Shown: positions 9,302 to 18,185 of the stretch, one piece after another | Layout of the letters: each line of letters starts with the position of its first letter | Position numbering within the stretch: position 1 is the stretch's first letter | DNA from: Nioella sediminis | Lineage (GTDB): Bacteria > Pseudomonadota > Alphaproteobacteria > Rhodobacterales > Rhodobacteraceae | Assembly (NCBI RefSeq): GCF_001879695.1 | Contig: NZ_MNBL01000159.1 | Span: forward strand, 1-47,160 | Direction: 5' to 3' | Length of the DNA: 47,160 nt | Notes under the pieces: model-generated | Database searches by the model: none | What the model saw: the letters and a program-made list of their open reading frames with translations, nothing else | What the model was told of the DNA's origin: nothing | Made by a program: the position numbers and the translations under genes

Positions 9302-9887
9302 GGTGTTCCCCGGTCAGCCTTTCGATCAGTTTCATCACGTCCGCACGGGTGCTGTCCAGATCATAGGTCTCGATCACGAAATCAGCACGGGCGCGTTTCT
9401 CGGCATCGGGGGTTTGCCGGGCGAGGATGGAGGCGAACATCTCCTCAGTCATCGTTTCCCGTGCCAGCACGCGCCTGCGCTGTTCTCCCGCATCGACCGA
9501 AACGACAAGCACCCCGTCCATGTTGGCGGCCGATCCGGTTTCGAAAAGCAGGGGGATGTCCAGAACGATCAAAGGCGCATCGGTGTTGGCGGAGATGAAG
9601 TCCGCTCGGTCAGCGGCGACAAGCGGGTGCACGATTTTTTCCAGCTGCGCCAGCGCCGTGTCATCCCGCGCGATCCACTCTTTCAGCGCGTCACGGTCCA
9701 CTTTGCCAATCGCAGTTGCGTCGGGACAGATTCTGCTGATCGGCTCAACAGCTGCACCGCCCTTGGCATAGATCCGGTGCACGGCGGCATCCGCATCCCA
9801 GACCGGCACACCCGCGTCGCGGAAAAACTGGGCTGTGGTGGATTTCCCCATCCCGATAGAACCGGTGAGGCCGAGAATATAGCTCAT
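9294..9887 (-). CDS. coaE: CoaE, dephospho-CoA kinase
   Basis: CoaE catalyses the last step of coenzyme A synthesis, phosphorylating the ribose 3'-OH of dephospho-CoA with ATP. The 197 residues have the P-loop GLTGSIGMGKST (6-17), the WDADAAVHRIY substrate-binding segment (about 30-40), VLDIPLLFETG in the middle, and RRVLARETMTEEMFASILARQ near residue 140, as in the family. It overlaps aroE by 4 bp (9884-9887) and dnaQ by 8 bp. Confidence 0.96.
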   Translation of the reverse strand: MSYILGLTGSIGMGKSTTAQFFRDAGVPVWDADAAVHRIYAKGGAAVEPISRICPDATAIGKVDRDALKEWIARDDTALAQLEKIVHPLVAADRADFISANTDAPLIVLDIPLLFETGSAANMDGVLVVSVDAGEQRRRVLARETMTEEMFASILARQTPDAEKRARADFVIETYDLDSTRADVMKLIERLTGEHHA

Positions 9888-10717
9888 TCCCCCAACACCA
9901 CCGCGCGCAGGTCGTCATCCACCTCCGGTTTCACACCGAACCAGCGTTCGAACCCCGGTGCGGCCTGATGCAGTAGCATTCCCAATCCGTCGACGGTATG
10001 ACAACCACGCGCAGCGGCCTCTTCCAGCAGTTCCGTCCGCAAAGGGGTGTAGACGATGTCATTCACGACCGTTGCCGGGTTCAGCCTGTCCAGGTCGATA
10101 TGAAGGGGTTGCTTGCCGACCATCCCAAGCGAGGTGGTGTTAACCAGCAAAGCAACCTCATCCAGCACGTTGGGAATCCGCGTCCAGTCCGCGACATGGA
10201 CCTTGGCGCCGAAATGATCCTGAAGGGCTTCCGCCCGGGCGCGGGTGCGATTGACCAGAAACACATGCGGACAACCGTCAGAGAGAAGGGCGGAAACCAC
10301 CGCCCGCGCGGCCCCTCCGGCCCCAAGCACCAGCGCAGGCCCTTCGGAGGCGGACCAACCGGGCGTATATTGCCGAATGTTCTCCATGAAACCGACGCCG
10401 TCGGTATTATCAGCCTGCAATTTCCCATTCGCCGTATAGGTCAGCGTATTGGCCGCACCGATCAGCGCCGCGCGGTCGGTCACGGAATCTGCGATCTGCA
10501 GCACGGTTTCCTTGTGCGGAATCGTGACGTTAACGCCCTTGAACCCCAGATCGGGCAACAGGCGCAGCGTGTCGTGCAGCCGTTCGCGGGTGACGTGCAA
10601 AGGCACGTAATGCCCGTCGATCCCGTAGCGCCACAGCCAGTGGCCATGCAGACGAGGAGAGCGGCTATGCGCAATCGGGTCGCCGATCACCCCGGCCAGC
10701 AACAGCTTTTCCGTCAT
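9884..10717 (-). CDS. aroE: AroE, shikimate dehydrogenase
   Basis: AroE reduces 3-dehydroshikimate to shikimate with NADPH, the fourth step of the chorismate pathway. The 277-residue product shows the shikimate-binding SRSPRLH (18-24), the catalytic Lys in NVTIPHKE (K69), NTDGVGF (about 105-111), the Rossmann motif GAGGAARAV (about 132-140), the NRT NADP-specificity segment (VNRTRARAE) and the C-terminal [14 protein letters not shown]. It overlaps maf and coaE by 4 bp each. Confidence 0.96.
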   Translation of the reverse strand: MTEKLLLAGVIGDPIAHSRSPRLHGHWLWRYGIDGHYVPLHVTRERLHDTLRLLPDLGFKGVNVTIPHKETVLQIADSVTDRAALIGAANTLTYTANGKLQADNTDGVGFMENIRQYTPGWSASEGPALVLGAGGAARAVVSALLSDGCPHVFLVNRTRARAEALQDHFGAKVHVADWTRIPNVLDEVALLVNTTSLGMVGKQPLHIDLDRLNPATVVNDIVYTPLRTELLEEAAARGCHTVDGLGMLLHQAAPGFERWFGVKPEVDDDLRAVVLGE

Positions 10718-11310
10718 CCTTCGATGTCTCCTCTTTGGGTCAGGAACCCGATGAGTTCCAGAAGTGGCAGACCCAGAACGGTAAAGTAGTCGCCTTCGAC
10801 GCGGCTGAAAAGCCGTGCGCCCTCTTCTTCCAGCTTATAGCTGCCCACACTATCCCCGATCCCCGGCCAGTTCCGGGCCAGATAAGCCGCCAGATAGTTG
10901 TCAGTGATGTCGCGCATCAGCAGACGGACCTGACCGACATAGCGCCAGACAGGCTCGGCCCCGGAATAGACGACAACGGCAGAGAGTAGCTTGTGCTGCT
11001 TGCCACGCAGCGCGCGGAGGTGGTCGGCTGCATCCTCCTTGCTGGTGGGTTTCGACAGAATCTGTCCCTGAAATTCCAGTACCTGATCCGATCCGATCAC
11101 CGTGGCCTCTGGGTGCTTTTCAGCGATCTTGCGAGCTTTGAACTCTGCCAGGGCATCGGCCACATCGCGCGGGGTTGCTTCCTCGGCCAGCAAAGCGGCC
11201 TTGATGGCGTCCTCGTCAATGCGCGCGGGCAGGGCGGTGAATGGGATACCGGCATTGGTTAGCAGCGTCTGCCGGATGGCGGAGCTTGAGGCCAGAATGA
11301 TCTGCGTCAT
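10714..11310 (-). CDS. maf: Maf-family nucleotide pyrophosphatase
   Basis: Maf-like proteins hydrolyse non-canonical or modified nucleoside triphosphates (dTTP/UTP or m7GTP types) and are linked to septum control. The 198 residues include [16 protein letters not shown] (6-21), EDAIKAAL, the metal-binding [15 protein letters not shown] (about 74-88) and the end [11 protein letters not shown]. Residues around the nucleotide site do not let me separate the YhdE and YceF subtypes with certainty. It is the first gene of the leftward maf-aroE-coaE-dnaQ unit and its start borders the putative replication origin, a position maf keeps near the Caulobacter origin as I recall it. Confidence 0.93.
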   Translation of the reverse strand: MTQIILASSSAIRQTLLTNAGIPFTALPARIDEDAIKAALLAEEATPRDVADALAEFKARKIAEKHPEATVIGSDQVLEFQGQILSKPTSKEDAADHLRALRGKQHKLLSAVVVYSGAEPVWRYVGQVRLLMRDITDNYLAAYLARNWPGIGDSVGSYKLEEEGARLFSRVEGDYFTVLGLPLLELIGFLTQRGDIEG

Positions 11311-11503
11311 TGGATAACTCTATGAACAAGTCTGGGGCCAAGCCCGGGAATGGGTTCTGTATATCTTCGACTTCCCTGGTCATCCAAGCCCGGATCGCCC
11401 TTCCACGGTGTTTTGCCCAAGTGTTTTCCACGGGGACAGTTCATCACCAGTTAGACGGGGATTGGTTTGATGTTGCTGGAGTCAGGCACAGATTGTCCCA
11501 TGG

Positions 11504-11512
11504 TTGTTCACA
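11504..11512 (+). promoter_or_regulatory. DnaA-box-like site
   Basis: TTGTTCACA differs from TTATNCACA at one position (third base). It lies in the putative oriC. Confidence 0.5.
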
Positions 11513-11549
11513 TGAGGTTTCCTCATAAATACCTGATATTAAATAATTA

Positions 11550-11558
11550 TTATCCATA
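11550..11558 (+). promoter_or_regulatory. DnaA-box-like site at the edge of an AT-rich tract
   Basis: TTATCCATA differs from the consensus at one position (eighth base). It directly follows the AT-rich tract beginning near 11522. A weaker TACTCCACA follows at 11557-11565. Confidence 0.5.
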
Positions 11559-11599
11559 CTCCACAGGCTTGATCCATGAAAGTGCGGGGGACAAAGACC

Positions 11600-11608
11600 T
11601 GTGGAAAA
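11600..11608 (-). promoter_or_regulatory. DnaA-box-like site, reverse orientation
   Basis: TGTGGAAAA on the + strand reads TTTTCCACA on the - strand, one mismatch from the consensus (third base). It is opposite in orientation to the boxes at 11504 and 11550. Confidence 0.5.
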
Positions 11609-11683
11609 CCCTCTGAGTTCTTTCGGTCAAACCCGGTTTTCCCAGTTATCCCCGGTACAACAACCACATCATCTTTTCTTTTA

Positions 11684-11699
11684 AATAAATATATTTATT
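11684..11699. repeat. Perfect AT-only palindrome in the putative oriC
   Basis: AATAAATATATTTATT is a perfect 16-bp palindrome made only of A and T. It sits between the DnaA-box cluster and hemJ in an otherwise GC-rich genome. It could be the duplex-unwinding element or a protein-binding site. Confidence 0.6.
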
Positions 11700-11725
11700 G
11701 AAGGAGGCAGAGAACGGAGCGACCC

Positions 11726-12184
11726 ATGATCGGTGATTTTCTGGCGGCAGCCTATCCCTGGACCAAGAGCCTGCATGTGATGTCAGTGCTCGCCTGGATG
11801 GCGGGGCTGTTCTATCTGCCGCGTCTCTTCGTCTATCACGCCGAACAGGTGGGTCAGGGCAATGATACCGACCAGCTTTTCCAGACCATGGAATACAAGC
11901 TGCTGCGGGTGATCATGAACCCCGCGATGATCGCCACCTGGATCTTTGGCCTCGCGCTCGTATTCACACCGGGGATCGTCTACTGGGGCGATGTCTGGCC
12001 CTGGACCAAGGCCGCAGCAGTGCTGGGGATGACGTGGTTTCATCATTGGCTGGCCCTGCGTCGCAAGGACTTCGCCAAGGGCGAGAACAACCGCACGGGT
12101 CGGACCTATCGGATGATGAACGAGGTTCCGACGCTGCTGATGGTGGTGATCGTCATTTCCGTCATCGCCAGGCCGTTTTCCTAA
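11726..12184 (+). CDS. hemJ: HemJ, protoporphyrinogen IX oxidase (UPF0093)
   Basis: HemJ is the oxygen-linked membrane enzyme that converts protoporphyrinogen IX to protoporphyrin IX in most alphaproteobacteria. The 152-residue product has four hydrophobic segments. Conserved features are KSLHVMSVLAWMAGLFYLPRLFVYH with the His17 expected to bind haem, MEYKLLRVIMNPAM, GIVYWGDVWPWTKAAAVL, and RMMNEVPTLLMVVIV at the end. A strong AAGGAGG lies 19 bp before the ATG, too far for usual initiation; the nearer GGAG (11716-11719) is more likely used. It is the first rightward gene beyond the putative origin. Confidence 0.94.
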   Translation: MIGDFLAAAYPWTKSLHVMSVLAWMAGLFYLPRLFVYHAEQVGQGNDTDQLFQTMEYKLLRVIMNPAMIATWIFGLALVFTPGIVYWGDVWPWTKAAAVLGMTWFHHWLALRRKDFAKGENNRTGRTYRMMNEVPTLLMVVIVISVIARPFS

Positions 12185-12190
12185 GCCCGG

Positions 12191-12219
12191 TTGACTTGGC
12201 CGCGGCCTTTCCTTATCTC
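12191..12219 (+). promoter_or_regulatory. Possible sigma-70-type promoter for rho
   Basis: TTGACT (12191-12196) is followed after 17 bp by TATCTC (12214-12219), a good -35 with a poor -10 (three of six). It lies in the 132-bp gap between hemJ and rho and would leave a leader of about 90 nt, of the size expected if rho controls its own transcription. Weak evidence. Confidence 0.3.
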
Positions 12220-12316
12220 GCTTGTCAACTTGGCCGTCCGGCCTTGCTGTTTCCCTATGAATACCGACACGCGGCATGCCTGAAACAGGGCAGGGCCAGC
12301 CAAGGGACTATTTTCC

Positions 12317-13588
12317 ATGACTACTGAAACTCTGAACCTGGCTGATCTGAAAGCCAAATCTCCTAAAGACCTTCTGGCGATGGCCGAAGAACTGGACATT
12401 GAAAACGCCTCGACCATGCGTAAGGGCGAGATGATGTTCCAGATCCTCAAGGAGCGCGCAGAAGAGGGGTGGGAGATCTCTGGCGACGGTGTGCTGGAGG
12501 TTCTGCAGGACGGGTTCGGGTTTTTGCGTTCTCCCGAGGCAAACTATCTGCCGGGCCCCGATGACATTTATGTCTCGCCCGACATGATCCGGCAGCATTC
12601 CTTGCGGACCGGTGATACGGTTGAGGGTGTGATCCACGCCCCGCGCGAAAACGAACGCTACTTCGGGCTGGTGAAGGTCGCGCAGATCAACTTCGAAGAT
12701 CCCGAACGCGCCCGCCACAAGATCAACTTCGACAACCTGACGCCGCTCTATCCCGATGAGCGGCTGAAGATGGAAATTGACGATCCGACGATCAAGGATC
12801 GCTCCGCCCGCATCATCGACCTTGTGTCGCCGATCGGGAAAGGTCAGCGGTCGCTGATCGTCGCGCCGCCGCGCACGGGTAAGACGGTTCTGTTGCAGAA
12901 CATCGCGACCTCGATCGAGAAGAACCACCCGGAATGCTACCTGATCGTGTTGCTGATCGACGAACGGCCGGAAGAGGTGACGGACATGCAGCGGTCTGTG
13001 AAGGGTGAGGTCATTTCCTCGACCTTCGATGAACCCGCGACGCGCCACGTGGCTGTTGCGGAAATGGTCATCGAGAAAGCCAAGCGTCTGGTGGAACACA
13101 AGCGTGACGTGGTGATCCTGCTCGACTCCATCACCCGTCTTGGCCGCGCCTACAACACCACGGTTCCGAGCTCCGGCAAGGTGCTGACCGGTGGTGTGGA
13201 TGCGAACGCCCTGCAACGCCCCAAGCGCTTCTTCGGGGCTGCGCGGAATATCGAAGAAGGCGGGTCGCTGACCATCATTGCCACCGCGCTGATCGACACT
13301 GGCAGCCGCATGGACGAGGTGATCTTCGAAGAATTCAAGGGCACCGGTAACAGCGAAATCGTGCTCGACCGCAAGGTCGCCGACAAGCGCGTCTTCCCGG
13401 CGATGGACATCCTCAAGTCCGGCACAAGGAAAGAGGATCTGCTGGTCGATTCCAAGGACCTGCACAAGACCTTCCTGTTGCGCCGGATCCTGAATCCGAT
13501 GGGCACAACAGATGCCATCGAGTTCCTGATTTCCAAGCTCAAGCAGACCAAGACGAACGCCGAGTTCTTCGATTCAATGAACAGCTGA
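12317..13588 (+). CDS. rho: Rho, transcription termination factor
   Basis: Rho is the hexameric RNA-dependent ATPase that ends transcription at untranslated C-rich RNA. The 423-residue product has the N-terminal helix bundle ([19 protein letters not shown]), the cold-shock-like RNA-binding domain with the RNP1-type DGFGFLR (65-71), Walker A APPRTGKT (183-190), Walker [14 protein letters not shown], the Q-loop and R-loop region ([17 protein letters not shown]), and the C-terminal [14 protein letters not shown]. No alphaproteobacterial insertion is seen. A leader of 132 bp separates it from hemJ. Confidence 0.98.
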   Translation: MTTETLNLADLKAKSPKDLLAMAEELDIENASTMRKGEMMFQILKERAEEGWEISGDGVLEVLQDGFGFLRSPEANYLPGPDDIYVSPDMIRQHSLRTGDTVEGVIHAPRENERYFGLVKVAQINFEDPERARHKINFDNLTPLYPDERLKMEIDDPTIKDRSARIIDLVSPIGKGQRSLIVAPPRTGKTVLLQNIATSIEKNHPECYLIVLLIDERPEEVTDMQRSVKGEVISSTFDEPATRHVAVAEMVIEKAKRLVEHKRDVVILLDSITRLGRAYNTTVPSSGKVLTGGVDANALQRPKRFFGAARNIEEGGSLTIIATALIDTGSRMDEVIFEEFKGTGNSEIVLDRKVADKRVFPAMDILKSGTRKEDLLVDSKDLHKTFLLRRILNPMGTTDAIEFLISKLKQTKTNAEFFDSMNS

Positions 13589-13604
13589 CCCCGCGGAGGG
13601 GCCC

Positions 13605-14888
13605 ATGGACACGATCTTTGCGCTGGCCACGGCGCCGGGAAAGGCCGGCGTCGCTGTGATCCGTATTTCGGGTCCGGAGGCATTTGCCGTGGGTCAGGCG
13701 CTCGCCGGGTCGGTTCCTCAGGCAGGTATGGCGCGCGTTCGGCGACTGCTGGACGAGCAAGGCGCACATCTGGACGATGCCCTTGTGCTGTCCTTCCAGG
13801 CCCCGCACAGCTTCACTGGGGAGGATGTGGTAGAGCTTCAGACCCATGGCAGCCCGGCGACGATAAAGGCCGTTCTGGCGGCGATTTCCGCCACAAGGCT
13901 GGCGCGCATGGCGGAGCCGGGGGAATTCACTCGCCGAGCGCTAGAAAACGACCGAATGGACCTGGCGCAGGTCGAGGGCCTTGCCGATCTGATCGACGCA
14001 GAAACCGAGGCGCAACGGGTGCAGGCCTTGCGGGTGCTTTCTGGCAGTCTGGGTCAGTTGGTCGAGGGGTGGCGGGAAAACCTGCTGCGGGCTGCGGCCT
14101 TGCTAGAGGTCACAATCGACTTTGCCGATGAGGAGGTGCCGGTTGATGTGACGCCGGAAGTCGTGGCTCTGCTGATCCCGGTCATGGACGACCTGAGGCG
14201 CGAGATTGCCGGGGTGGATGTGGCCGAGAGGATCCGTGACGGGTTTGAAGTGGCCATTCTCGGTGCGCCCAATGCCGGGAAGTCCACGCTTCTGAACGTC
14301 TTGGCGGGGCGCGAGGCCGCGATTACTTCCGACATTGCAGGGACCACCCGAGATGTGATCGAGGTGCGGATGGACCTGCGCGGTCTTCCCGTGACCGTTC
14401 TGGATACCGCCGGTCTGCGCGATGCTGGCGACGAGATCGAGCGCATCGGGATCGACCGTGCCCGTGCGAGGGCAGAGGCTGCTGATCTGCGCGTTTTTTT
14501 GAGATCCAGCCCGGATGAGCATCCGAACATAACCTTGAGGCCCGATGATATCGTTTTGCTCGGCAAGGCTGATCTTCACGGGGCCGAAGGTATCTCGGGG
14601 ACAACAGGGCAGGGTGTGTCCGCGCTGATCGACCGGATCGCGGAAACGCTGTCCAGCCGCGCTGCCCGTCAGGCAACCGCCACGCATGCCCGTCATGCAG
14701 AAGCGATGAAGTCCGCGCTTGGGGCTTTGGAAGCGGGGCTGAATGAAGTAAAAGCCGGGCCGGACAGGACCGAGCTGGCTGCAGAGAATCTGCGTACTGC
14801 CATCCGCCGTCTTGATTCGCTCATTGGGCGCATTGATGTGGAGATGGTACTGGGCGAGATCTTCTCGCGTTTCTGCCTCGGCAAATAG
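13605..14888 (+). CDS. mnmE: MnmE (TrmE), tRNA-modifying GTPase
   Basis: MnmE acts with MnmG to install the 5-carboxymethylaminomethyl group on wobble uridine 34 of certain tRNAs. The 427 residues comprise an N-terminal tetrahydrofolate-binding domain (starting [21 protein letters not shown]), a helical domain and an inserted G domain. The G domain has G1 GAPNAGKS (220-227), IAGTTRD (244-250) and G3 DTAG (267-270). The C-terminal FCLGK holds the catalytic Cys (usual form FCIGK). The G4 position reads GKAD (320-323) in place of NKxD, an unusual change of the guanine-contacting Asn. The SD is GGAGG before ATG. mnmG follows 2 bp after the stop. Confidence 0.96.
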   Translation: MDTIFALATAPGKAGVAVIRISGPEAFAVGQALAGSVPQAGMARVRRLLDEQGAHLDDALVLSFQAPHSFTGEDVVELQTHGSPATIKAVLAAISATRLARMAEPGEFTRRALENDRMDLAQVEGLADLIDAETEAQRVQALRVLSGSLGQLVEGWRENLLRAAALLEVTIDFADEEVPVDVTPEVVALLIPVMDDLRREIAGVDVAERIRDGFEVAILGAPNAGKSTLLNVLAGREAAITSDIAGTTRDVIEVRMDLRGLPVTVLDTAGLRDAGDEIERIGIDRARARAEAADLRVFLRSSPDEHPNITLRPDDIVLLGKADLHGAEGISGTTGQGVSALIDRIAETLSSRAARQATATHARHAEAMKSALGALEAGLNEVKAGPDRTELAAENLRTAIRRLDSLIGRIDVEMVLGEIFSRFCLGK

Positions 14889-14890
14889 GA

Positions 14891-16765
14891 GTGTTTCACG
14901 TGAAACATCTGGATTTCGATGTGGTGGTGATTGGTGGCGGCCATGCCGGGTCCGACGCGGCGCATGCGGCCGCGCGTCGGGGCGTGCGTGTAGCTTTGCT
15001 GACGCTGCGCGCGGATACCATCGGGGTCATGTCCTGTAACCCTGCCATCGGGGGCCTGGGCAAAGGTCATCTGGTCCGAGAGATTGATGCGCTCGGCGGG
15101 GCCATGGGGCGGGTTGCAGATGCCTCTGGTATCCAGTTTCGCCTGCTCAATCGCCGCAAGGGCCCCGCCGTTCAGGGGCCGCGCACGCAATCTGACCGCA
15201 AGCTCTATCGCCTCGCCATGCAGGCGGAGCTGGCCAGATTGCCGAATCTTTCCATCATCGAAGGCGAAGCGGCCGACCTGATGATGGATGGGGGCCGCAT
15301 CGCCGGTGTCCGGCTGGAAGATGGCAGCGAAATCAGCGCGCGCGCCGTGGTTCTGACCACCGGCACCTTCCTGCGCGGCATCATCCATATTGGTGACAAG
15401 CAACGCTCGGGTGGGCGCATGGGCGACAAACCCTCCAATCTGCTGGCGGAGAGGATCGACCAATTTGGCCTGCCGCTCGGGCGCTTGAAAACCGGCACGC
15501 CACCGCGCCTGAACGGGAAAACGATCAACTGGGACATCCTCGACAGCCAGCCAGCGGATGAAGATCCGGTGATGTTCTCGTTCCTGTCCAAAGGTCCGCA
15601 GGTGCGCCAGATTTCCTGCGCGATCACCCATACCAACGGATCGACCCACCAGATCATCCGCGACAACCTTGACCGGTCCGCGATGTATGGCGGCCATATC
15701 GAAGGGATCGGCCCGCGCTATTGCCCGTCTATCGAAGACAAGATCGTGCGGTTTGCCGACAAGGAGTCGCATCAGATCTTCCTAGAACCGGAGGGGCTGG
15801 ACGATGACACCGTTTATCCGAATGGCATTTCCACATCCTTGCCCGAAGAGGTTCAGCATGATTACGTGCACTCGATCCGTGGGCTGGAGCGGGCGGAAAT
15901 CCTGCAACCGGGCTACGCCATCGAATACGATTATGTCGATCCCCGCGCGCTGAGCCCGGTGCTGGAGGTCAAGGATGTGCCGGGTCTGTTCCTGGCCGGT
16001 CAGATCAACGGCACGACCGGGTATGAAGAAGCGGCGGCACAAGGTCTTGTGGCGGGATTAAACGCTGCTCAACAAATCTTGGATCAGGATCCGGTGACCT
16101 TCAGCCGCAGTGAATCCTATATCGGTGTGATGATTGACGATCTGGTCACACGCGGCGTCGCGGAGCCGTATCGCATGTTCACCTCTCGGGCGGAGTTCCG
16201 CCTGACGCTGCGCGCGGACAATGCGGACCAGAGATTGACCCCCCGAGCAATGGAACTTGGTATCGCCAGCGAAGCGCGGATTGCAGCCTTCGAGGACAAG
16301 ATGGAACGGCTGGCCAAGGGCTATGACGTGATGCAATCGCTCGATCTGACGCCGACGGAAGCGCGCAACAATGGCCTGAATGTGAATCAGGATGGCCAAC
16401 GCCGAACCGCGCTATCGCTGTTGTCTTTCCCTGATATCACGATGGACCATCTTTCCGCTATTTGGCCTGAGGTTGATGCGATAGATCAAGAGACGAAAGA
16501 TCAGCTCAGCCGAGAGGCGATTTATGCGAGCTATATCGAGCGTCAGAAATCCGATGTGGCGGCGCTAAAGCGGGACGAGGCGCATAAGATTCCGGTGGAG
16601 TTCAGCTATGATGGCATTGACGGATTGTCGAATGAGCTGCGTGGCAAGCTGACAATGATCAAGCCTCAAACATTGGGGCAGGCCGGGCGCATTGAGGGTA
16701 TGACTCCCGCTGCGCTGACTTTGCTCCTGACCAAGATCCGCCAACATGAACGGAAGCGCGCATGA
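14891..16765 (+). CDS. mnmG: MnmG (GidA), tRNA uridine 5-carboxymethylaminomethyl modification enzyme
   Basis: MnmG is the FAD- and NADH-dependent partner of MnmE in wobble-uridine modification. The 624-residue product has the FAD Rossmann motif [14 protein letters not shown] (GGGHAG at 15-20), [22 protein letters not shown] with the conserved Cys (about 48-69), the TGTFLRG segment, and [20 protein letters not shown]. The GTG start codon and the next codons lie within a perfect parS palindrome, which forces the N-terminus MFHVKH. There is no clear SD because the mnmE stop is 2 bp away. It overlaps rsmG by 4 bp. Confidence 0.97.
   Translation: MFHVKHLDFDVVVIGGGHAGSDAAHAAARRGVRVALLTLRADTIGVMSCNPAIGGLGKGHLVREIDALGGAMGRVADASGIQFRLLNRRKGPAVQGPRTQSDRKLYRLAMQAELARLPNLSIIEGEAADLMMDGGRIAGVRLEDGSEISARAVVLTTGTFLRGIIHIGDKQRSGGRMGDKPSNLLAERIDQFGLPLGRLKTGTPPRLNGKTINWDILDSQPADEDPVMFSFLSKGPQVRQISCAITHTNGSTHQIIRDNLDRSAMYGGHIEGIGPRYCPSIEDKIVRFADKESHQIFLEPEGLDDDTVYPNGISTSLPEEVQHDYVHSIRGLERAEILQPGYAIEYDYVDPRALSPVLEVKDVPGLFLAGQINGTTGYEEAAAQGLVAGLNAAQQILDQDPVTFSRSESYIGVMIDDLVTRGVAEPYRMFTSRAEFRLTLRADNADQRLTPRAMELGIASEARIAAFEDKMERLAKGYDVMQSLDLTPTEARNNGLNVNQDGQRRTALSLLSFPDITMDHLSAIWPEVDAIDQETKDQLSREAIYASYIERQKSDVAALKRDEAHKIPVEFSYDGIDGLSNELRGKLTMIKPQTLGQAGRIEGMTPAALTLLLTKIRQHERKRA
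14892..14907. promoter_or_regulatory. parS centromere site 1 (within the mnmG start)
   Basis: TGTTTCACGTGAAACA is a perfect match to the universal bacterial parS, the ParB binding and CTP-dependent loading site. It overlaps the first codons of mnmG and lies about 3.2 kb from the putative origin and 3.3 kb from parB. Confidence 0.95.
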
Positions 16766-17388
16766 CCGAGCAAGAGGCCCGCGCGCGGCTGCAGGCGGAT
16801 GTTTCACGTGAAACATTTGAACGGTTGGAGACCTATGCAGCCGCGTTGGTGAAGTGGCAGAAGGCCATCAACCTGGTATCACCCGGCACAATCCCGGAGC
16901 TTTGGACGCGCCATTTCCTCGATTCCGCCCAAGTATTCGATCTGTGTGAGGTTAAAGAAGGCTTGTGGCTTGATATCGGATCGGGCGCGGGGTTTCCGGG
17001 GCTTGTTTGTTCAGCCATCGCCTTTGAAAAAGCACCGGACCTGCGGTTCACTTTTATCGAAAGCGATCTGCGCAAGAGCAGCTTCCTGCGGACGGTTGCA
17101 GCCGAAATGGGCCTGAAAATCGGAGTTCTGACGCGCCGCATAGAAGAGGCTCCCCCACAAAACGCTGCTGTTCTGTCGGCCCGCGCGCTTGCCTCGCTGA
17201 CCAAACTGCTTGGCCATGCGGAACGTCATCTGTCGCCTGACGGCACCGCATTGTTCCTGAAAGGCGCGACACATGCGCAGGAAGTGGAAGAAGCGCTTGA
17301 GACATGGGCCATGACCATGGAGTCTGTTCCCAGCCAGACGGCCGATGGGGCCGTGATTCTGAAAATCGGAGATATTCGACGTGCCTGA
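16762..17388 (+). CDS. rsmG: RsmG (GidB), 16S rRNA m7G527 methyltransferase
   Basis: RsmG methylates N7 of G527 in 16S rRNA using S-adenosylmethionine. The 208-residue product has [10 protein letters not shown] (31-40), [10 protein letters not shown] (48-57), the SAM motif [10 protein letters not shown] (71-80), [13 protein letters not shown] and LSARALASL, as in the family. The segment DVSRETFE (13-20) is encoded by the second parS site. The ATG overlaps the mnmG stop by 4 bp, and its own end overlaps parA by 8 bp. Confidence 0.96.
   Translation: MTEQEARARLQADVSRETFERLETYAAALVKWQKAINLVSPGTIPELWTRHFLDSAQVFDLCEVKEGLWLDIGSGAGFPGLVCSAIAFEKAPDLRFTFIESDLRKSSFLRTVAAEMGLKIGVLTRRIEEAPPQNAAVLSARALASLTKLLGHAERHLSPDGTALFLKGATHAQEVEEALETWAMTMESVPSQTADGAVILKIGDIRRA
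16800..16815. promoter_or_regulatory. parS centromere site 2 (within rsmG)
   Basis: TGTTTCACGTGAAACA matches parS perfectly. The palindrome extends one base each side (16799-16816, ATGTTTCACGTGAAACAT). It is read in frame within rsmG codons 13-19. Confidence 0.95.
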
Positions 17389-18172
17389 GTCCCGGCGGCC
17401 CCGCTGCATAGCGATAGCGAATCAGAAAGGCGGGGTCGGAAAGACGACCACCGCAATCAATCTTGGCGCGGCTCTGGCTGCCGAAGGTCAAAGGGTGTTG
17501 GTGATCGACCTGGATCCGCAGGGCAATGCGTCAACCGGTTTGGGGATCGACGTCGATCAGCGCGGGGTTACGACGTATGATCTGTTGATCGAAAACATGC
17601 CACTGCGAGAGATCGTGTTGCCAACCGGTGTTGATAACTTGTGGATCGCGCCTTCGACAACCGATCTCAGCTCTGCCGATGTGGAGCTTGTGAGCAATGA
17701 AAACCGGGTTTTTCTTCTGAAGGATGCATTGGCGCCCGCAATGGTGGCTGGATTCGACATGATCCTGATGGATTGCCCGCCTTCGTTGAACCTTCTGACA
17801 GTCAACGCAATGGTTGCGGCGGATGCGGTTCTGGTGCCCCTGCAATCGGAGTTCTTTGCGTTGGAGGGTCTGTCTCAGCTCATGCTCACCATTCGTGAGG
17901 TGCGCCAATCCGCCAATCCGGCACTGAGGATCGAAGGAGTTGTGTTGACCATGTACGACATGCGCAACAACCTTTGTCGCCAGGTAGAGGAGGACGCCCG
18001 CGAAAACCTCGGGGATCTGGTGTATCAGACCCGAATCCCCCGAAATGTAAGGCTCAGCGAGGCACCATCTTACGCAATGTCGATCCTGCAATATGATCCG
18101 ACCTCGCGCGGAAGCGAAGCCTATCGCGATCTCGCGCGGGAAGTGCTGGATCGACAGTTGCAGCAGGCCTGA
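17381..18172 (+). CDS. parA: ParA, chromosome-partitioning ATPase
   Basis: ParA is the Walker-type ATPase that, with ParB bound at parS, moves newly copied origins apart. The 263-residue product has the deviant Walker A KGGVGKTT (16-23) preceded by IAIANQ, the DLDPQGNASTGLG stretch (43-55), Walker B ILMDCPPSLNLLT (near 127-139) and the late VYQTRIPRNVRLSEAPSYA. The short N-terminus before the Walker box marks it as a chromosomal-type ParA/Soj, not a plasmid type with an extra helix-turn-helix. The GTG start lies inside the end of rsmG (8-bp overlap). Confidence 0.97.
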   Translation: MPESRRPRCIAIANQKGGVGKTTTAINLGAALAAEGQRVLVIDLDPQGNASTGLGIDVDQRGVTTYDLLIENMPLREIVLPTGVDNLWIAPSTTDLSSADVELVSNENRVFLLKDALAPAMVAGFDMILMDCPPSLNLLTVNAMVAADAVLVPLQSEFFALEGLSQLMLTIREVRQSANPALRIEGVVLTMYDMRNNLCRQVEEDARENLGDLVYQTRIPRNVRLSEAPSYAMSILQYDPTSRGSEAYRDLAREVLDRQLQQA

Positions 18173-18185
18173 GAGGACGAAGACC

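Larger units (their letters stand above)
11311..11725. other. Putative chromosomal replication origin (oriC) region
   Basis: This is the only gap over 300 bp in the window without a credible gene. It holds several near matches to the DnaA box TTATNCACA: TTTTCCACG at 11424-11432, TTGTTCACA at 11504-11512, TTATCCATA at 11550-11558, TGTGGAAAA (reverse of TTTTCCACA) at 11600-11608 and the weaker TTATCCCCG at 11646-11654. It also has two strongly AT-rich tracts (about 11522-11558 and 11671-11700) suited to strand opening. Flanking genes fit an alphaproteobacterial origin: maf-aroE-coaE-dnaQ on one side, then hemJ, rho, mnmE-mnmG-rsmG-parAB and parS on the other. hemE and the RP001/ppsR gene that flank the Caulobacter origin are not next to it. 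Promoters for maf and hemJ must also lie here. Confidence 0.7.

Noticed and set aside
11310-11528. 72-codon + strand frame in the maf-hemJ gap
   Set aside because: It has no ribosome-binding site and no family resemblance, and it overlaps the DnaA-box cluster. Better explained as non-coding origin DNA.
14693-15772. 359-codon - strand frame containing MFHVKH, like the MnmG N-terminus
   Set aside because: The parS palindrome reads the same on both strands, so MFHVKH appears by symmetry. The rest is antisense to mnmE and mnmG.
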